This document shows, piece by piece, positions 42,411 through 50,118 of a DNA stretch of 64,000 nt. The stretch's first letter is position 1. Each line of letters opens with the position of its first letter. The position numbers and the translations under genes are program-made. The notes below the pieces were generated by a model. The model was not told the origin of the DNA. It made no database searches and saw only the letters and a list, made by a program, of their open reading frames with translations. This stretch comes from JAMXLJ01 sp036558745 (GTDB lineage: Bacteria > Actinomycetota > Acidimicrobiia > IMCC26256 > JAMXLJ01): assembly GCA_036558745.1 (NCBI GenBank), contig DATBEZ010000083.1:1-64000 (forward strand), in the 5' to 3' direction.

Positions 42411-42899
42411 TCAGCCCAGCGCGCCGACGAGCCACGCCGCGCCCTTGCGCAGCGCCTCGGGACTCGCCTTCTCGCCGACCATCGCGACGAGATCGGCGAT
42501 CGAGACGGACGCGAGCTCGGCACGCCATGCCGCGTCGGCCCGGTCCATCACCGCGTGGATCGAGCACGGGAGGCGGTACTCGCGCGCCGGGACCGCGGCC
42601 GGTCCGTTCCGGCGGATCTCCGTGCACCGGAACGCGGGCGTGGTGCCGTCGATGGCCTCGACGACGTCGAGCATCGTGATCTCGGTGGCGGGACGTGCGA
42701 GCCGGTAGCCGCCGCGCGCGCCCGGGACCGACTCGAGCAACCCGGTCCGGGACATGGCCTGGAGATGCTTGGCCAGGTAGGCGCTCGGGACGCCGTGGTA
42801 CTCGGCGAGGCGGCCGGTGGGCAGGGCCGCGTCGGCGGGCAGGACCGCGAGCAGCACCAGGCAGTGCGCCCCCCACTCCACCCCCTCGGAGATCTTCAC
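42411..42899 (-). CDS. Rrf2 family transcriptional regulator
   Basis: A 162-aa winged-helix regulator beginning at GTG with the Rrf2 pattern KISEGVEWGAHCLVLLA, the recognition region VPSAYLAKHLQAMSRTGLLES, GARGGYRLAR, and a C-terminal region with Cys residues (FRCTEIRR and LPCSIH). Two rather than three Cys are in the usual cluster zone, so Fe-S or redox sensing is possible but unproven. An inverted repeat overlapping its likely -10 suggests autoregulation. Confidence 0.87.
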   Translation of the reverse strand: MKISEGVEWGAHCLVLLAVLPADAALPTGRLAEYHGVPSAYLAKHLQAMSRTGLLESVPGARGGYRLARPATEITMLDVVEAIDGTTPAFRCTEIRRNGPAAVPAREYRLPCSIHAVMDRADAAWRAELASVSIADLVAMVGEKASPEALRKGAAWLVGALG

Positions 42900-42940
42900 G
42901 GCGCAGCCGTCGTGCCGCCGTTCATCCCGGATGTCATATA

Positions 42941-42961
42941 TCCGGATAGTAACTATCCAGA
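42941..42961. promoter_or_regulatory. Palindromic operator between rrf2-like and sigma genes
   Basis: TCCGGATAG-TAA-CTATCCAGA: 9-bp arms with one mismatch. On the minus strand it contains TACTAT, and on the plus strand AACTAT, both plausible -10 boxes. A second inverted repeat, CCGGAT/ATCCGG (42927-42945), partly overlaps. It is the likely binding site of the Rrf2 protein. Confidence 0.5.
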
Positions 42962-43075
42962 TTCTCCGGGTCAAGCTGCGGAACCTCGACGGGGCGCCGC
43001 CCGTCGAAGACGACCGTGCGTGTTCGCAAGGAACCGGTCGGTCCGGGCGTCAGAGAGGTGGTGGGAGAGAGCCTC

Positions 43076-43600
43076 GTGACCGCGCAACCCGAGCCGGCCA
43101 CCGTCGACGATCGCGGCGGCGAGACGCCACGCGCGACGAACGCGAACACGCGGTCGTTCGAGGACTGCTATCGCGACTGCCACGAGACACTCGTGCGGGT
43201 CGGGTTCCTGTTGACCGGGTCGCTCGAAGTCGCGCAGGACGTCGTGCAGGACGCATTCGTCCGTCTGCACGGCAAGTGGCTCGGTGTCCGCGAGCCCGAG
43301 GCGTATCTCCGTCGCAGCGTGGTGAACGGCTGTCGGTCGCAGCAGCGCCGCGCCGCGCGTGAGCGCGCCCACCGCGAACGCGAGCGGCCGGTCACGGTCG
43401 CACACGACGGTCTCGACCACGGCGACCTCGACGACGCCCTCGCCGCGCTCCCCTACCGCCAACGCGCCGCGCTCGTGCTGCGCTTCTTCGACGACCTGTC
43501 GGAGGCGCAGACGGCCGACGCGTTGGGGTGTCAGCCCGGAACGGTCGGATCGCTCGTGCACAGGGGCATCGAGCAACTGCGGAGGACGATCGAACGATGA
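43076..43600 (+). CDS. ECF (SigE-family) RNA polymerase sigma factor
   Basis: A 174-aa sigma factor with region 2 (FEDCYRDCHETLVRVGFLL, then QDVVQDAFVRLHGKW) and region 4 (LDDALAALPYRQRAALVLRF, and the helix-turn-helix SEAQTADALGCQPGTVGSLV). The GTG at 43076, behind GGGAGAGAG, is preferred over 43016. Its TGA overlaps the ATG of the membrane partner (ATGA). It is divergent from the Rrf2 gene across a shared operator region. Confidence 0.9.
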   Translation: MTAQPEPATVDDRGGETPRATNANTRSFEDCYRDCHETLVRVGFLLTGSLEVAQDVVQDAFVRLHGKWLGVREPEAYLRRSVVNGCRSQQRRAARERAHRERERPVTVAHDGLDHGDLDDALAALPYRQRAALVLRFFDDLSEAQTADALGCQPGTVGSLVHRGIEQLRRTIER

Positions 43601-44886
43601 GCACCGAGGATCGAGTGCGCGACCTCTTGAACGACCACGCCGGCGGCGTGACCGTGCGCGACGACTACGTCGAGGTCACGACGCGCGCCGCGCACCGCGT
43701 CGCCACCAAGCGCCGGCTCCTCGTCGCCGCCCTCGCCGCGGCCTTGGTCGCGGGACCCGCTGCCGGCTTCGCGGCAGGACGTATCTCCCGTGCGAATGCC
43801 GCCTCGAAGCTCGTCGCCGGCCAGCAACCGACCGCGCTGGCACCACGTTCCGCGAACGGCGGCGGGTTGGCACCCGCGGGCCCGGCGGCACCATCGGACG
43901 CGGGATCGCTGCACCGCCTGTTCGCGCGCACGACCCGCGACGGCGTGGCCATCCGGGTGTACGTCGCGGACGGGTCTGCTCCGTTGATCGCGCGCGGGTG
44001 CGCGGCGAACGCGGGCTGCGGCGCCGCGACCACGACGCTGCCGCCGGGCGCGACGGTTCCACCGGCCGGCGCCGGCCCCGGTGGCGAACAGGAGCCGGCC
44101 GTCGTGAGCGGCGAGGTCGTGACGATCGAGGTCTCGACCGACGCGGCCGTCGCCCAGGGCCTCTTCCTGGCGCCGGAGCCGTCGAGCCCGCTCGCCGTCG
44201 GCGCCACGTCGTTGAGCACGTTCGGAGCCGCCGAGGGCCAGCCGGCGGTGTGGACGTTCGCGCGTGTGGGCAGCGGCATCTCGAGGGTGCGCGCCCACTT
44301 CGACGACGGCGCGACCGACGAGATGTCGCCCGTGGAGGATGTGGTCGCGCTCGGCCACGTCGGGCCCGCGAGCCGGGCCACGCTGGAGACATTCGACGCC
44401 CACGGTCACACGCTCGGCTCCGTCGTCGTCACCGGCGGCGTCGCCTGCGACACGCGGCCGTGTGCGGGTGCCGTTCCCCCCGCGGTACCCGCGCCGCCGC
44501 GCCTGCCACCGCCGGGGACACCACCCGCGGACCCGACGGCTGCCCGCGCGGCCATCGAGCACGCCTTCGCCGCCGTGTACACGTGGTCGAACCCGAGCAC
44601 CGTCAAGGGCTCGGCGATCGAGGGCGGCAGCGTGCTCTCTCCCGATCTCGAGACCCAGCTCGCGAAGGGCCCCTTCGCGAAGCAGGTCCAGCAGGCGAGG
44701 GCCCGCGTCGACGAGGTCGTGTTCACCACCCCGACGACGGCCGCGGTGCGTTACGACATCCTCGTCCCGAACGACGACTTCACGAACCGCATCGGGAACG
44801 CGGTGTTCGTCGACGGCGCATGGAAGGTCAGCCGCGCGACCGTGTGCACCGACCTGTCGCTCGCTGGGGTGAGCTGCCCAGGTTGA
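43597..44886 (+). CDS. Membrane-anchored putative anti-sigma / MTB12-like protein
   Basis: A 429-aa protein. Residues 1-37 are short and acidic-to-basic (STEDRVRDLLNDHAGGVTV) and lack the zinc HxxxCxxC of ZAS anti-sigmas. One transmembrane helix spans ~40-60. An extracytoplasmic region with CAANAGCG follows, then a Pro-rich hinge. The C-terminal ~110 residues (AIEHAFAAVYTWSNPSTVKG, VRYDILVPNDDFT, and AVFVDGAWKVSRATVCTDL) resemble the mycobacterial MTB12/CFP-2 fold. Coupling to the ECF sigma gene suggests a regulatory role. Confidence 0.72.
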   Translation: MSTEDRVRDLLNDHAGGVTVRDDYVEVTTRAAHRVATKRRLLVAALAAALVAGPAAGFAAGRISRANAASKLVAGQQPTALAPRSANGGGLAPAGPAAPSDAGSLHRLFARTTRDGVAIRVYVADGSAPLIARGCAANAGCGAATTTLPPGATVPPAGAGPGGEQEPAVVSGEVVTIEVSTDAAVAQGLFLAPEPSSPLAVGATSLSTFGAAEGQPAVWTFARVGSGISRVRAHFDDGATDEMSPVEDVVALGHVGPASRATLETFDAHGHTLGSVVVTGGVACDTRPCAGAVPPAVPAPPRLPPPGTPPADPTAARAAIEHAFAAVYTWSNPSTVKGSAIEGGSVLSPDLETQLAKGPFAKQVQQARARVDEVVFTTPTTAAVRYDILVPNDDFTNRIGNAVFVDGAWKVSRATVCTDLSLAGVSCPG

Positions 44887-44892
44887 ACCGGG

Positions 44893-45690
44893 TCAGCGCG
44901 TGTCGAGCAGGAGCGTCTGCACCGCGCGGCCGACGCGGCCGCGCTCGTCGTAGAGCGCGGTGTCGGCCAGCGCGACGCCCGCGGGATCCGGCCACGTCGT
45001 CGCGTCGAGCCCGATCCACTCCCCCACCGCCTGGCGGTGCAGCGCGACGGTCAGGTCGGGGTTGACGTACGTGTAGCGCTCCCACCCGAGCGGCGAGCTC
45101 ACGCCGTTGCCGAAGTCGGCCGCGGCCATGACGCGCTGCAACGGCGACGGCACCTCGCCCGCGACGAGCGGCACGGCGAGACGGATCCAACACGTCCCGG
45201 GACCGAGCGCGCCACCGGGCCCGCCGCGCACGAAGCGGAAGTCGACCGCGTCGCCGAAGCTCACGGGGTAGTCACGGATCAACGCACGCTCGGGCGGCTC
45301 ACCCGGCGGCGGAACATCACCGGATCCGAGCGCGTCGGCCGGGAGCTCGAGCGGCTGCTCGCGAAGTCGCAACGCGGTCGCGCGCACGACCTCGGTTCCG
45401 TCGGCATGGACGGAGGCTTCGACGAGCTGCACCTTCTTCCCCGGTCGCACCATGCGCGTCGTGACCTCGAGCGGCGCGAGCGGGACCGGGCGCAACAGCT
45501 CCACCGTCATGCGCGCGACGTGTGCGGCCGGGCCCGGCTCGAACGACTCGACCGCGCGCGCGAGCAGCGCAGCCGGTGGCCCGCCGTGCTGCGCGTGCGG
45601 CGACCACGGTCCCCGCGCGAGCTCCGTGGGCACGAGCCGCCCGCCGTCGGGATGGAACACCGCGTCGGGCAAGGCGTCGGGCTCGGGCAT
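44893..45690 (-). CDS. Acyl-CoA thioesterase family protein (tandem hot-dog)
   Basis: A 265-aa double hot-dog protein of the TesB/4HBT_3 kind: HGGPPAALLARAVE as the first hot-dog helix, MTVELLRPVPLAPLEV as its central strand, and a second half with AAADFGNGVSSPLGWERYTYVNPDLTVALHR. It probably cleaves acyl-CoAs or acts as a binding protein. It starts at ATG 45690, 6 nt downstream of TACGCT. It converges on the MTB12-like gene with a 6-base gap. Confidence 0.85.
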   Translation of the reverse strand: MPEPDALPDAVFHPDGGRLVPTELARGPWSPHAQHGGPPAALLARAVESFEPGPAAHVARMTVELLRPVPLAPLEVTTRMVRPGKKVQLVEASVHADGTEVVRATALRLREQPLELPADALGSGDVPPPGEPPERALIRDYPVSFGDAVDFRFVRGGPGGALGPGTCWIRLAVPLVAGEVPSPLQRVMAAADFGNGVSSPLGWERYTYVNPDLTVALHRQAVGEWIGLDATTWPDPAGVALADTALYDERGRVGRAVQTLLLDTR

Positions 45691-45696
45691 CCGGGC

Positions 45697-45702
45697 AGCG
45701 TA
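45697..45702 (-). promoter_or_regulatory. -10 hexamer TACGCT
   Basis: On the minus strand it ends 6 nt before the thioesterase ATG. Confidence 0.55.
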
Positions 45703-45763
45703 CCGAGCGGCCGCGCGCCGCCGTCCGAAGGGCTACCGTGCGCGGGCAGGCAGGAGGTGGCCC

Positions 45764-46387
45764 ATGGACGTGTGGGATCAGGTCTCCGCGGAGCGGCGGG
45801 AGCTCGCGGACCTGCTCGACGGGCTCACACCGCAGCAGTGGGACACCGCGTCGCTCTGCACCGGTTGGCGTGTCCGCGACGTCGTCGGGCACCTGATCGG
45901 AGGCGCCGAGATGACGACGGGCGCCGCGATCCTCGGGATGTTGAAGGCCGGCTTCCGTGTCGAGGTGATGCTCGATCGTGAAGCGCGTCATATCGGCGCG
46001 TCGGACGTCGACGAGCTTCGTCGCCGCATGCGCGCCGCGGTCGACAGCCGGCGGACACCGCCCGGCATCAAGCCGGTCGAGATGCTCGTCGACGTCGTCG
46101 TGCACGGCGAGGACATCCGTCGACCGCTCGGCATGATGCGACCGATCCCTGAGGAGACGCTCCGGCTCGTCGCCGACCACCTCAAGGGCATGTCCCAGTC
46201 GTTGCTCCCCGGCAAGAAGCGCGTCGCCGGCCTGTACCTCGAAGCGACCGACATCGACTGGTCGACCGGTGCCGGACCCGACGTACGCGGTCCCGCGGAG
46301 GCACTCGTCATGTCGATGTCGGGACGCAAGGTCGCCCTCGCGGATCTCACGGGCGCCGGCGTCGACACGCTCGCGTCACGCGTATGA
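45764..46387 (+). CDS. Maleylpyruvate isomerase/DinB-like (mycothiol-type) protein
   Basis: A 207-aa four-helix bundle of the TIGR03083/MDMPI class. Likely metal-site residues are in WRVRDVVGHLIGG and VVVHGEDIRRPLG. Many members are mycothiol-dependent transferases or isomerases. The start is firm: AGGAGGTGG lies directly upstream, with TACCGT (45734-45739) about 25 bases before the ATG. It overlaps the cyclase gene by 4 nt (ATGA), so the two are coupled. Confidence 0.82.
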   Translation: MDVWDQVSAERRELADLLDGLTPQQWDTASLCTGWRVRDVVGHLIGGAEMTTGAAILGMLKAGFRVEVMLDREARHIGASDVDELRRRMRAAVDSRRTPPGIKPVEMLVDVVVHGEDIRRPLGMMRPIPEETLRLVADHLKGMSQSLLPGKKRVAGLYLEATDIDWSTGAGPDVRGPAEALVMSMSGRKVALADLTGAGVDTLASRV

Positions 46388-48327
46388 CGAACACGGTCGG
46401 CCGCTCGTCGCTGGAAGCCGGCCGCGCCGCGTACGACGCGCACGACTGGGAGGTGGCGTGGCGGGACCTCCACGACGCGGACGCGGATTCGCCGCTCGAG
46501 GCGGAGGATCTCGAGCGGCTGGCCGATTCGACGCGCTGGTCCGGGCGGTACGACGAGCTGATCCCGGTTCTCGAACGCGCGCAGGCGGCATTCGAAGCCC
46601 GCGGCGACGCACGCGGTGCGGCCCGGCTCGCGCTCGCACTCGCGCGTGACCACTACGACCAGAACCGCACGGCAGTCGCGAGAGGCTGGTGGATGCGGGC
46701 CTTCCGCGCCCTCGAACGCGTCCCCGAGTCGCGTGAGCACGGCCTGCTGCAGTGGATGTACGCGCATACCTGCTTCGAGAGCGGGGACTTCGACGAGGCC
46801 TTGCGGGCTTCGAGAGAGGTCGCGGAGACCGCGCGCCGGTTGCACGATCGCGATCTCGAGGCGCTCGCTCTGCACGACCAGGGCCACGCGCTGATCGCCT
46901 GCGGCGAGGTCGAGCGCGGGCTCGCGCTCGTCGACGAGGCGATGACGGTCGCGATGGGCGATGCCGTCGGACTCATGACCGCGGGGACGGTGTACTGCGG
47001 CACGATCTGGGCGTGCCGCAACGTCGGCGACTGGCGCCGCGCCTCCGAGTGGACCGACGCGTCGATCCGTTGGTGCGAGCGCGTGTCGGTGACGCGCTTC
47101 CCGGGTCTGTGCCGTTTCCACCGTGCGGAGGTCATGCGGGTGCGCGGCTCGCTCGACGCGGCGGAACGCGACGCTGCCGAAGCAGCCGCGGACCTTCTCG
47201 TGTCGTCGCCGCGCAACGCCGGGTGGGCGCTCGGTGAGCTGGGCGAGGTGCGACGGCGCCGCGGCGATGTCGCGGGTGCCGCGGAGGCCTTCGGACGCGC
47301 CGTCGAGGTGGGCTTCGACCCTCAACCGGGCGCCGCGCTGCTGCGCCTCGACCAGGGCGACGCGCCGGGCGCGCTGCGCGCGCTGCGGCGCGCGCTCACG
47401 GACCCGGGCGGGCTGACCGCGGAGGCGCGATGGTCCGTGCTCCCGGCCGGTGTGCGTATCGCGATCGAGGCGGACGACGTCGACGCGGCCCGCGCCTTCC
47501 ACGCCGAGCTCGCGCACGCCGCGGAGCTGTGTGGAACACCCATGTTCCGGGCCGCCGAGGTGGCCGCGCGCGGTCGGCTCGAGCTCGCGACCGGGCAGGC
47601 GGACGCGGCCGTGACGACGCTTCGCACCGCGGTGCGATTGCTGTGCGAGCTCGAGGCTCCATACGAGGCCTCGGAGCTACGCGTCGCGCTCGCCACGGCG
47701 TATCGCGCGACCGGTGACTCCGACGACGCCGACCTCGAGCTCCGCGCCGCGCGCGCCGGCTTCGAACGGCTGGGCGCCGTCGCCGACGCCGCCCGCATCG
47801 ACGCGTCGACGCGGCCGGCCGACGTCACGACGCACGCGTTCCGGACCTTCCTGTTCACCGACATCGTCGACTCCACCCGGCTCGTCGAAGTGCTCGGGGA
47901 CGACGCGTGGGGCGACGTGCTGTCGTGGCACGACCGTACGTTCCGGACGACGTTCAGGACCTACGGCGGCGACGAGATCGCGCACGTGGGCGACGGTTTC
48001 TTCGTCGCGTTCGAGCGTACGTCGAGCGCGCTCGACTGCGCGATCGCGCTGCAACGCGTGTTGCTGCGTCATCGGCACGAGAACGGGTTCGCACCGTCCG
48101 TCCGGATGGGTGTGCACGCGGGTGATGCGCTGGACCGTGGTGGGAACTACGGCGGCCGCGAGGTTCACGTTGCCGCGCGGGTCGCCGGACTCGCCGCCGC
48201 GGACGAGATTCTCGTGACCGTGTCGACCACCGAACAGGACGCGACCCGCACCGTCTCCGAGCCGCGTTCGGTCGCGCTCAAGGGCGTGGCCGAGCCGGTC
48301 GACGTGGTGCGGCTCGACTGGCGCTGA
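46384..48327 (+). CDS. TPR protein with C-terminal class III nucleotidyl cyclase domain
   Basis: A 647-aa cytoplasmic protein. Residues 1 to ~475 are TPR-like helical repeats (AWRDLHDADADSPLEAEDL, GDFDEALRASREVAETARRL). Residues from ~485 form a class III cyclase domain: metal Asp in FLFTDIVDSTRL (~491) and in VGDGFFVAF (~537), then VRMGVHAGD. The substrate Lys position reads Ala (DEIAHVGDG) and the transition-state Asn reads His (VHVAARV), so activity or specificity is doubtful. It lacks the AAA/LuxR parts of the commoner cyclase-ATPase architecture. Confidence 0.82.
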   Translation: MTNTVGRSSLEAGRAAYDAHDWEVAWRDLHDADADSPLEAEDLERLADSTRWSGRYDELIPVLERAQAAFEARGDARGAARLALALARDHYDQNRTAVARGWWMRAFRALERVPESREHGLLQWMYAHTCFESGDFDEALRASREVAETARRLHDRDLEALALHDQGHALIACGEVERGLALVDEAMTVAMGDAVGLMTAGTVYCGTIWACRNVGDWRRASEWTDASIRWCERVSVTRFPGLCRFHRAEVMRVRGSLDAAERDAAEAAADLLVSSPRNAGWALGELGEVRRRRGDVAGAAEAFGRAVEVGFDPQPGAALLRLDQGDAPGALRALRRALTDPGGLTAEARWSVLPAGVRIAIEADDVDAARAFHAELAHAAELCGTPMFRAAEVAARGRLELATGQADAAVTTLRTAVRLLCELEAPYEASELRVALATAYRATGDSDDADLELRAARAGFERLGAVADAARIDASTRPADVTTHAFRTFLFTDIVDSTRLVEVLGDDAWGDVLSWHDRTFRTTFRTYGGDEIAHVGDGFFVAFERTSSALDCAIALQRVLLRHRHENGFAPSVRMGVHAGDALDRGGNYGGREVHVAARVAGLAAADEILVTVSTTEQDATRTVSEPRSVALKGVAEPVDVVRLDWR

Positions 48328-48337
48328 CGTCGGCGCG

Positions 48338-49213
48338 CTACGCCCAGGACGGCAACGTGGCGAGGTACGTGAGCATCGCCGCGGTCGTCTCCGTGGGGCG
48401 CTCCTGCTGCGTCCAGTGCCCGCAGTCGGGGATCACCACGCGCTGCAGGTTCGGCACGCGCTCTTCCATCCCCATCGTCATCATCGGCATCAGCACCGGA
48501 TCGTCTGCCGCGGAGATCATCAGGCACGGCACGTCGACACGCACGTCCGCGACGTCGGCGCTCAGGTGCCAGCTGCGATCGAGGTTGCGGTAGTACTCGA
48601 ACGGCGGCGTGAACGCGCCGACCGGCTCGAACGCCCACGCGTAGACGTCGATCACCTCGTCGGGGAACGCGTCGACGTTCACGGTCGCCGGGCCGCGGAA
48701 CATCAGCTCCAGGAAGTCGCGCGCGCCGCGACCCCACGACATCACCCACTCCGCGGCACCGCGATCCTGCAGCTGGACGATGTAGATCGGCGGGTCGAAG
48801 GCCTGGCGCATCACCTGCACGGGCGGGATCGGCGGCCGCGGGAGATCGGGTGTGTTCACACCGATCACGCCCGCGGTTCGGTGCGGGTGGCGCCGGGCGA
48901 ACGGCCAAACGAGCAACCCACCCCAGTCGTGACCCACCATGACCGCGCGCTCGTGGCCCAGCGCCTCGATCAGTCCGGCGAGGCACGCGTTGACCCACTC
49001 CATGTCGTACGCGACGTCGGGCTTGTCGGAGCGGCCGTAGCCCGGCAGGTCGACGGCGACGGCGCGGTAGCCCGCCGCGGCGAGCGGTGCGAGCTGGTGT
49101 CGCCACGAGTACCAGATCTCGGGGAACCCGTGGCACAGGAGCACGAGCGGGCCGCGACCCTCCTCGACGAAGAACATCCTGATGCCGTTCGTCGTCGCGT
49201 ACCCGCCCCGCAT
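48338..49213 (-). CDS. Epoxide hydrolase-type alpha/beta hydrolase
   Basis: A 291-aa enzyme with oxyanion HGFPEIWYSWRHQL, nucleophile Asp in VGHDWGGLL, acid Asp in SAADDPVLMP and base His in DCGHWTQQERP; a nucleophilic Asp points to epoxide hydrolase (or haloacid dehalogenase-like) chemistry rather than esterase. ATG 49213 has TACGGT 7 nt upstream; GTG 49222 is an alternative. It is divergent from the crotonase gene with back-to-back hexamers. Confidence 0.86.
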   Translation of the reverse strand: MRGGYATTNGIRMFFVEEGRGPLVLLCHGFPEIWYSWRHQLAPLAAAGYRAVAVDLPGYGRSDKPDVAYDMEWVNACLAGLIEALGHERAVMVGHDWGGLLVWPFARRHPHRTAGVIGVNTPDLPRPPIPPVQVMRQAFDPPIYIVQLQDRGAAEWVMSWGRGARDFLELMFRGPATVNVDAFPDEVIDVYAWAFEPVGAFTPPFEYYRNLDRSWHLSADVADVRVDVPCLMISAADDPVLMPMMTMGMEERVPNLQRVVIPDCGHWTQQERPTETTAAMLTYLATLPSWA

Positions 49214-49220
49214 CCACCGC

Positions 49221-49226
49221 ACCGTA
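49221..49226 (-). promoter_or_regulatory. -10 hexamer TACGGT
   Basis: On the minus strand it ends 7 nt before ATG 49213 and overlaps the upstream GTG option, so it decides the start. Confidence 0.5.
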
Positions 49227-49231
49227 ATGCC

Positions 49232-49237
49232 TACGAT
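49232..49237 (+). promoter_or_regulatory. -10 hexamer TACGAT
   Basis: It ends 8 nt before ATG 49246 and lies only 5 bases from the opposing hexamer, so the two promoters overlap. Confidence 0.5.
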
Positions 49238-49245
49238 CCCGCGCC

Positions 49246-50028
49246 ATGGCCGACCTCGTGCTCGTCGACACCACGGACCGCGTCCGTGTCGTGACGCTCA
49301 ACCGTCCCGATGCCCGCAATGCGCTCGACACCGCGCTGCAACGCGCCGCGGCCGAGGCGCTGAACGCAGCGGAAGCGGACGACGCCGTCGACGTCGTCGT
49401 GCTGACCGGCGCCGACCCCGCGTTCTGCGCCGGTCTCGACCTGCGCGAGCTCGGCAGCACGGGCGACAACCTCAAGGGCGGTGGCGACGACCCGAACGGC
49501 AACCCGTTCGCCGCGCTCTGGCGGATGGCGAAGCCGGTCATCGGTGCGATCAACGGCGCGTGCGTCACCGGCGGCTTCGAGCTCGCCCTCGCCTGCGATT
49601 TCCTCGTCGCATCCGAGCGGGCCCGCTTCGGCGACACCCACGCCCGGGTCGGCGTGAGCCCGGGAGGCGGGATGAGCGTTTTCCTTCCGGCTGCGGTCGG
49701 CGTGCGGATGGCCAAGCAGATGAGCCTGACGGGCAACTTCGTCGACGCGCCGCACGCCCGCGAGCTCGGACTGGTCAACGAGGTGGTCCCGCACGGGGAG
49801 CTGATCGAGCGCGCGGTGGCGATCGGTCGCGACATCGGCGGCAACGACCAGGCCGCGGTCCGGAACCTGAAGCGCCTCTACGACGAGAACGCCAAGCTCA
49901 CGGTTGCCGACGCGATCGCCAACGAGCAGCGCGTGTTCCGCTCCTGGTACGTCGACCCAGCCGAGGTGGAGCGGCGACGTGCCGCGGTCGTGGCCCGCGG
50001 TCGCGAGCAGGGCTCGAAGCCGTCCTGA
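49246..50028 (+). CDS. Enoyl-CoA hydratase/isomerase family protein
   Basis: A 260-aa crotonase-fold protein: RPDARNALDTALQ, AFCAGLDLRELG, INGACVTGGFELALACD and GVSPGGGMSVFLPAAVG. By eye the two hydratase glutamates align with His and Gln, so a non-hydratase role is possible. A Gly/Asn/Asp insertion (GDNLKGGGDDPNGNP) follows the CoA loop. It is followed after 90 bases by the MBOAT gene. Confidence 0.84.
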   Translation: MADLVLVDTTDRVRVVTLNRPDARNALDTALQRAAAEALNAAEADDAVDVVVLTGADPAFCAGLDLRELGSTGDNLKGGGDDPNGNPFAALWRMAKPVIGAINGACVTGGFELALACDFLVASERARFGDTHARVGVSPGGGMSVFLPAAVGVRMAKQMSLTGNFVDAPHARELGLVNEVVPHGELIERAVAIGRDIGGNDQAAVRNLKRLYDENAKLTVADAIANEQRVFRSWYVDPAEVERRRAAVVARGREQGSKPS

Positions 50029-50101
50029 AGCGACGCGCGAGACGCCGCGAACCGCCGCGGGACGACCCCGAGCCGTCCTCCGGATGAAGGAAGGCGAGCC
50101 G

Positions 50102-50107
50102 TAGGCT
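50102..50107 (+). promoter_or_regulatory. -10 hexamer TAGGCT for the MBOAT gene
   Basis: It ends 11 nt before the ATG and would give a leader of about 4 nt. Confidence 0.4.
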
Positions 50108-50118
50108 AGGCGCCCGAC

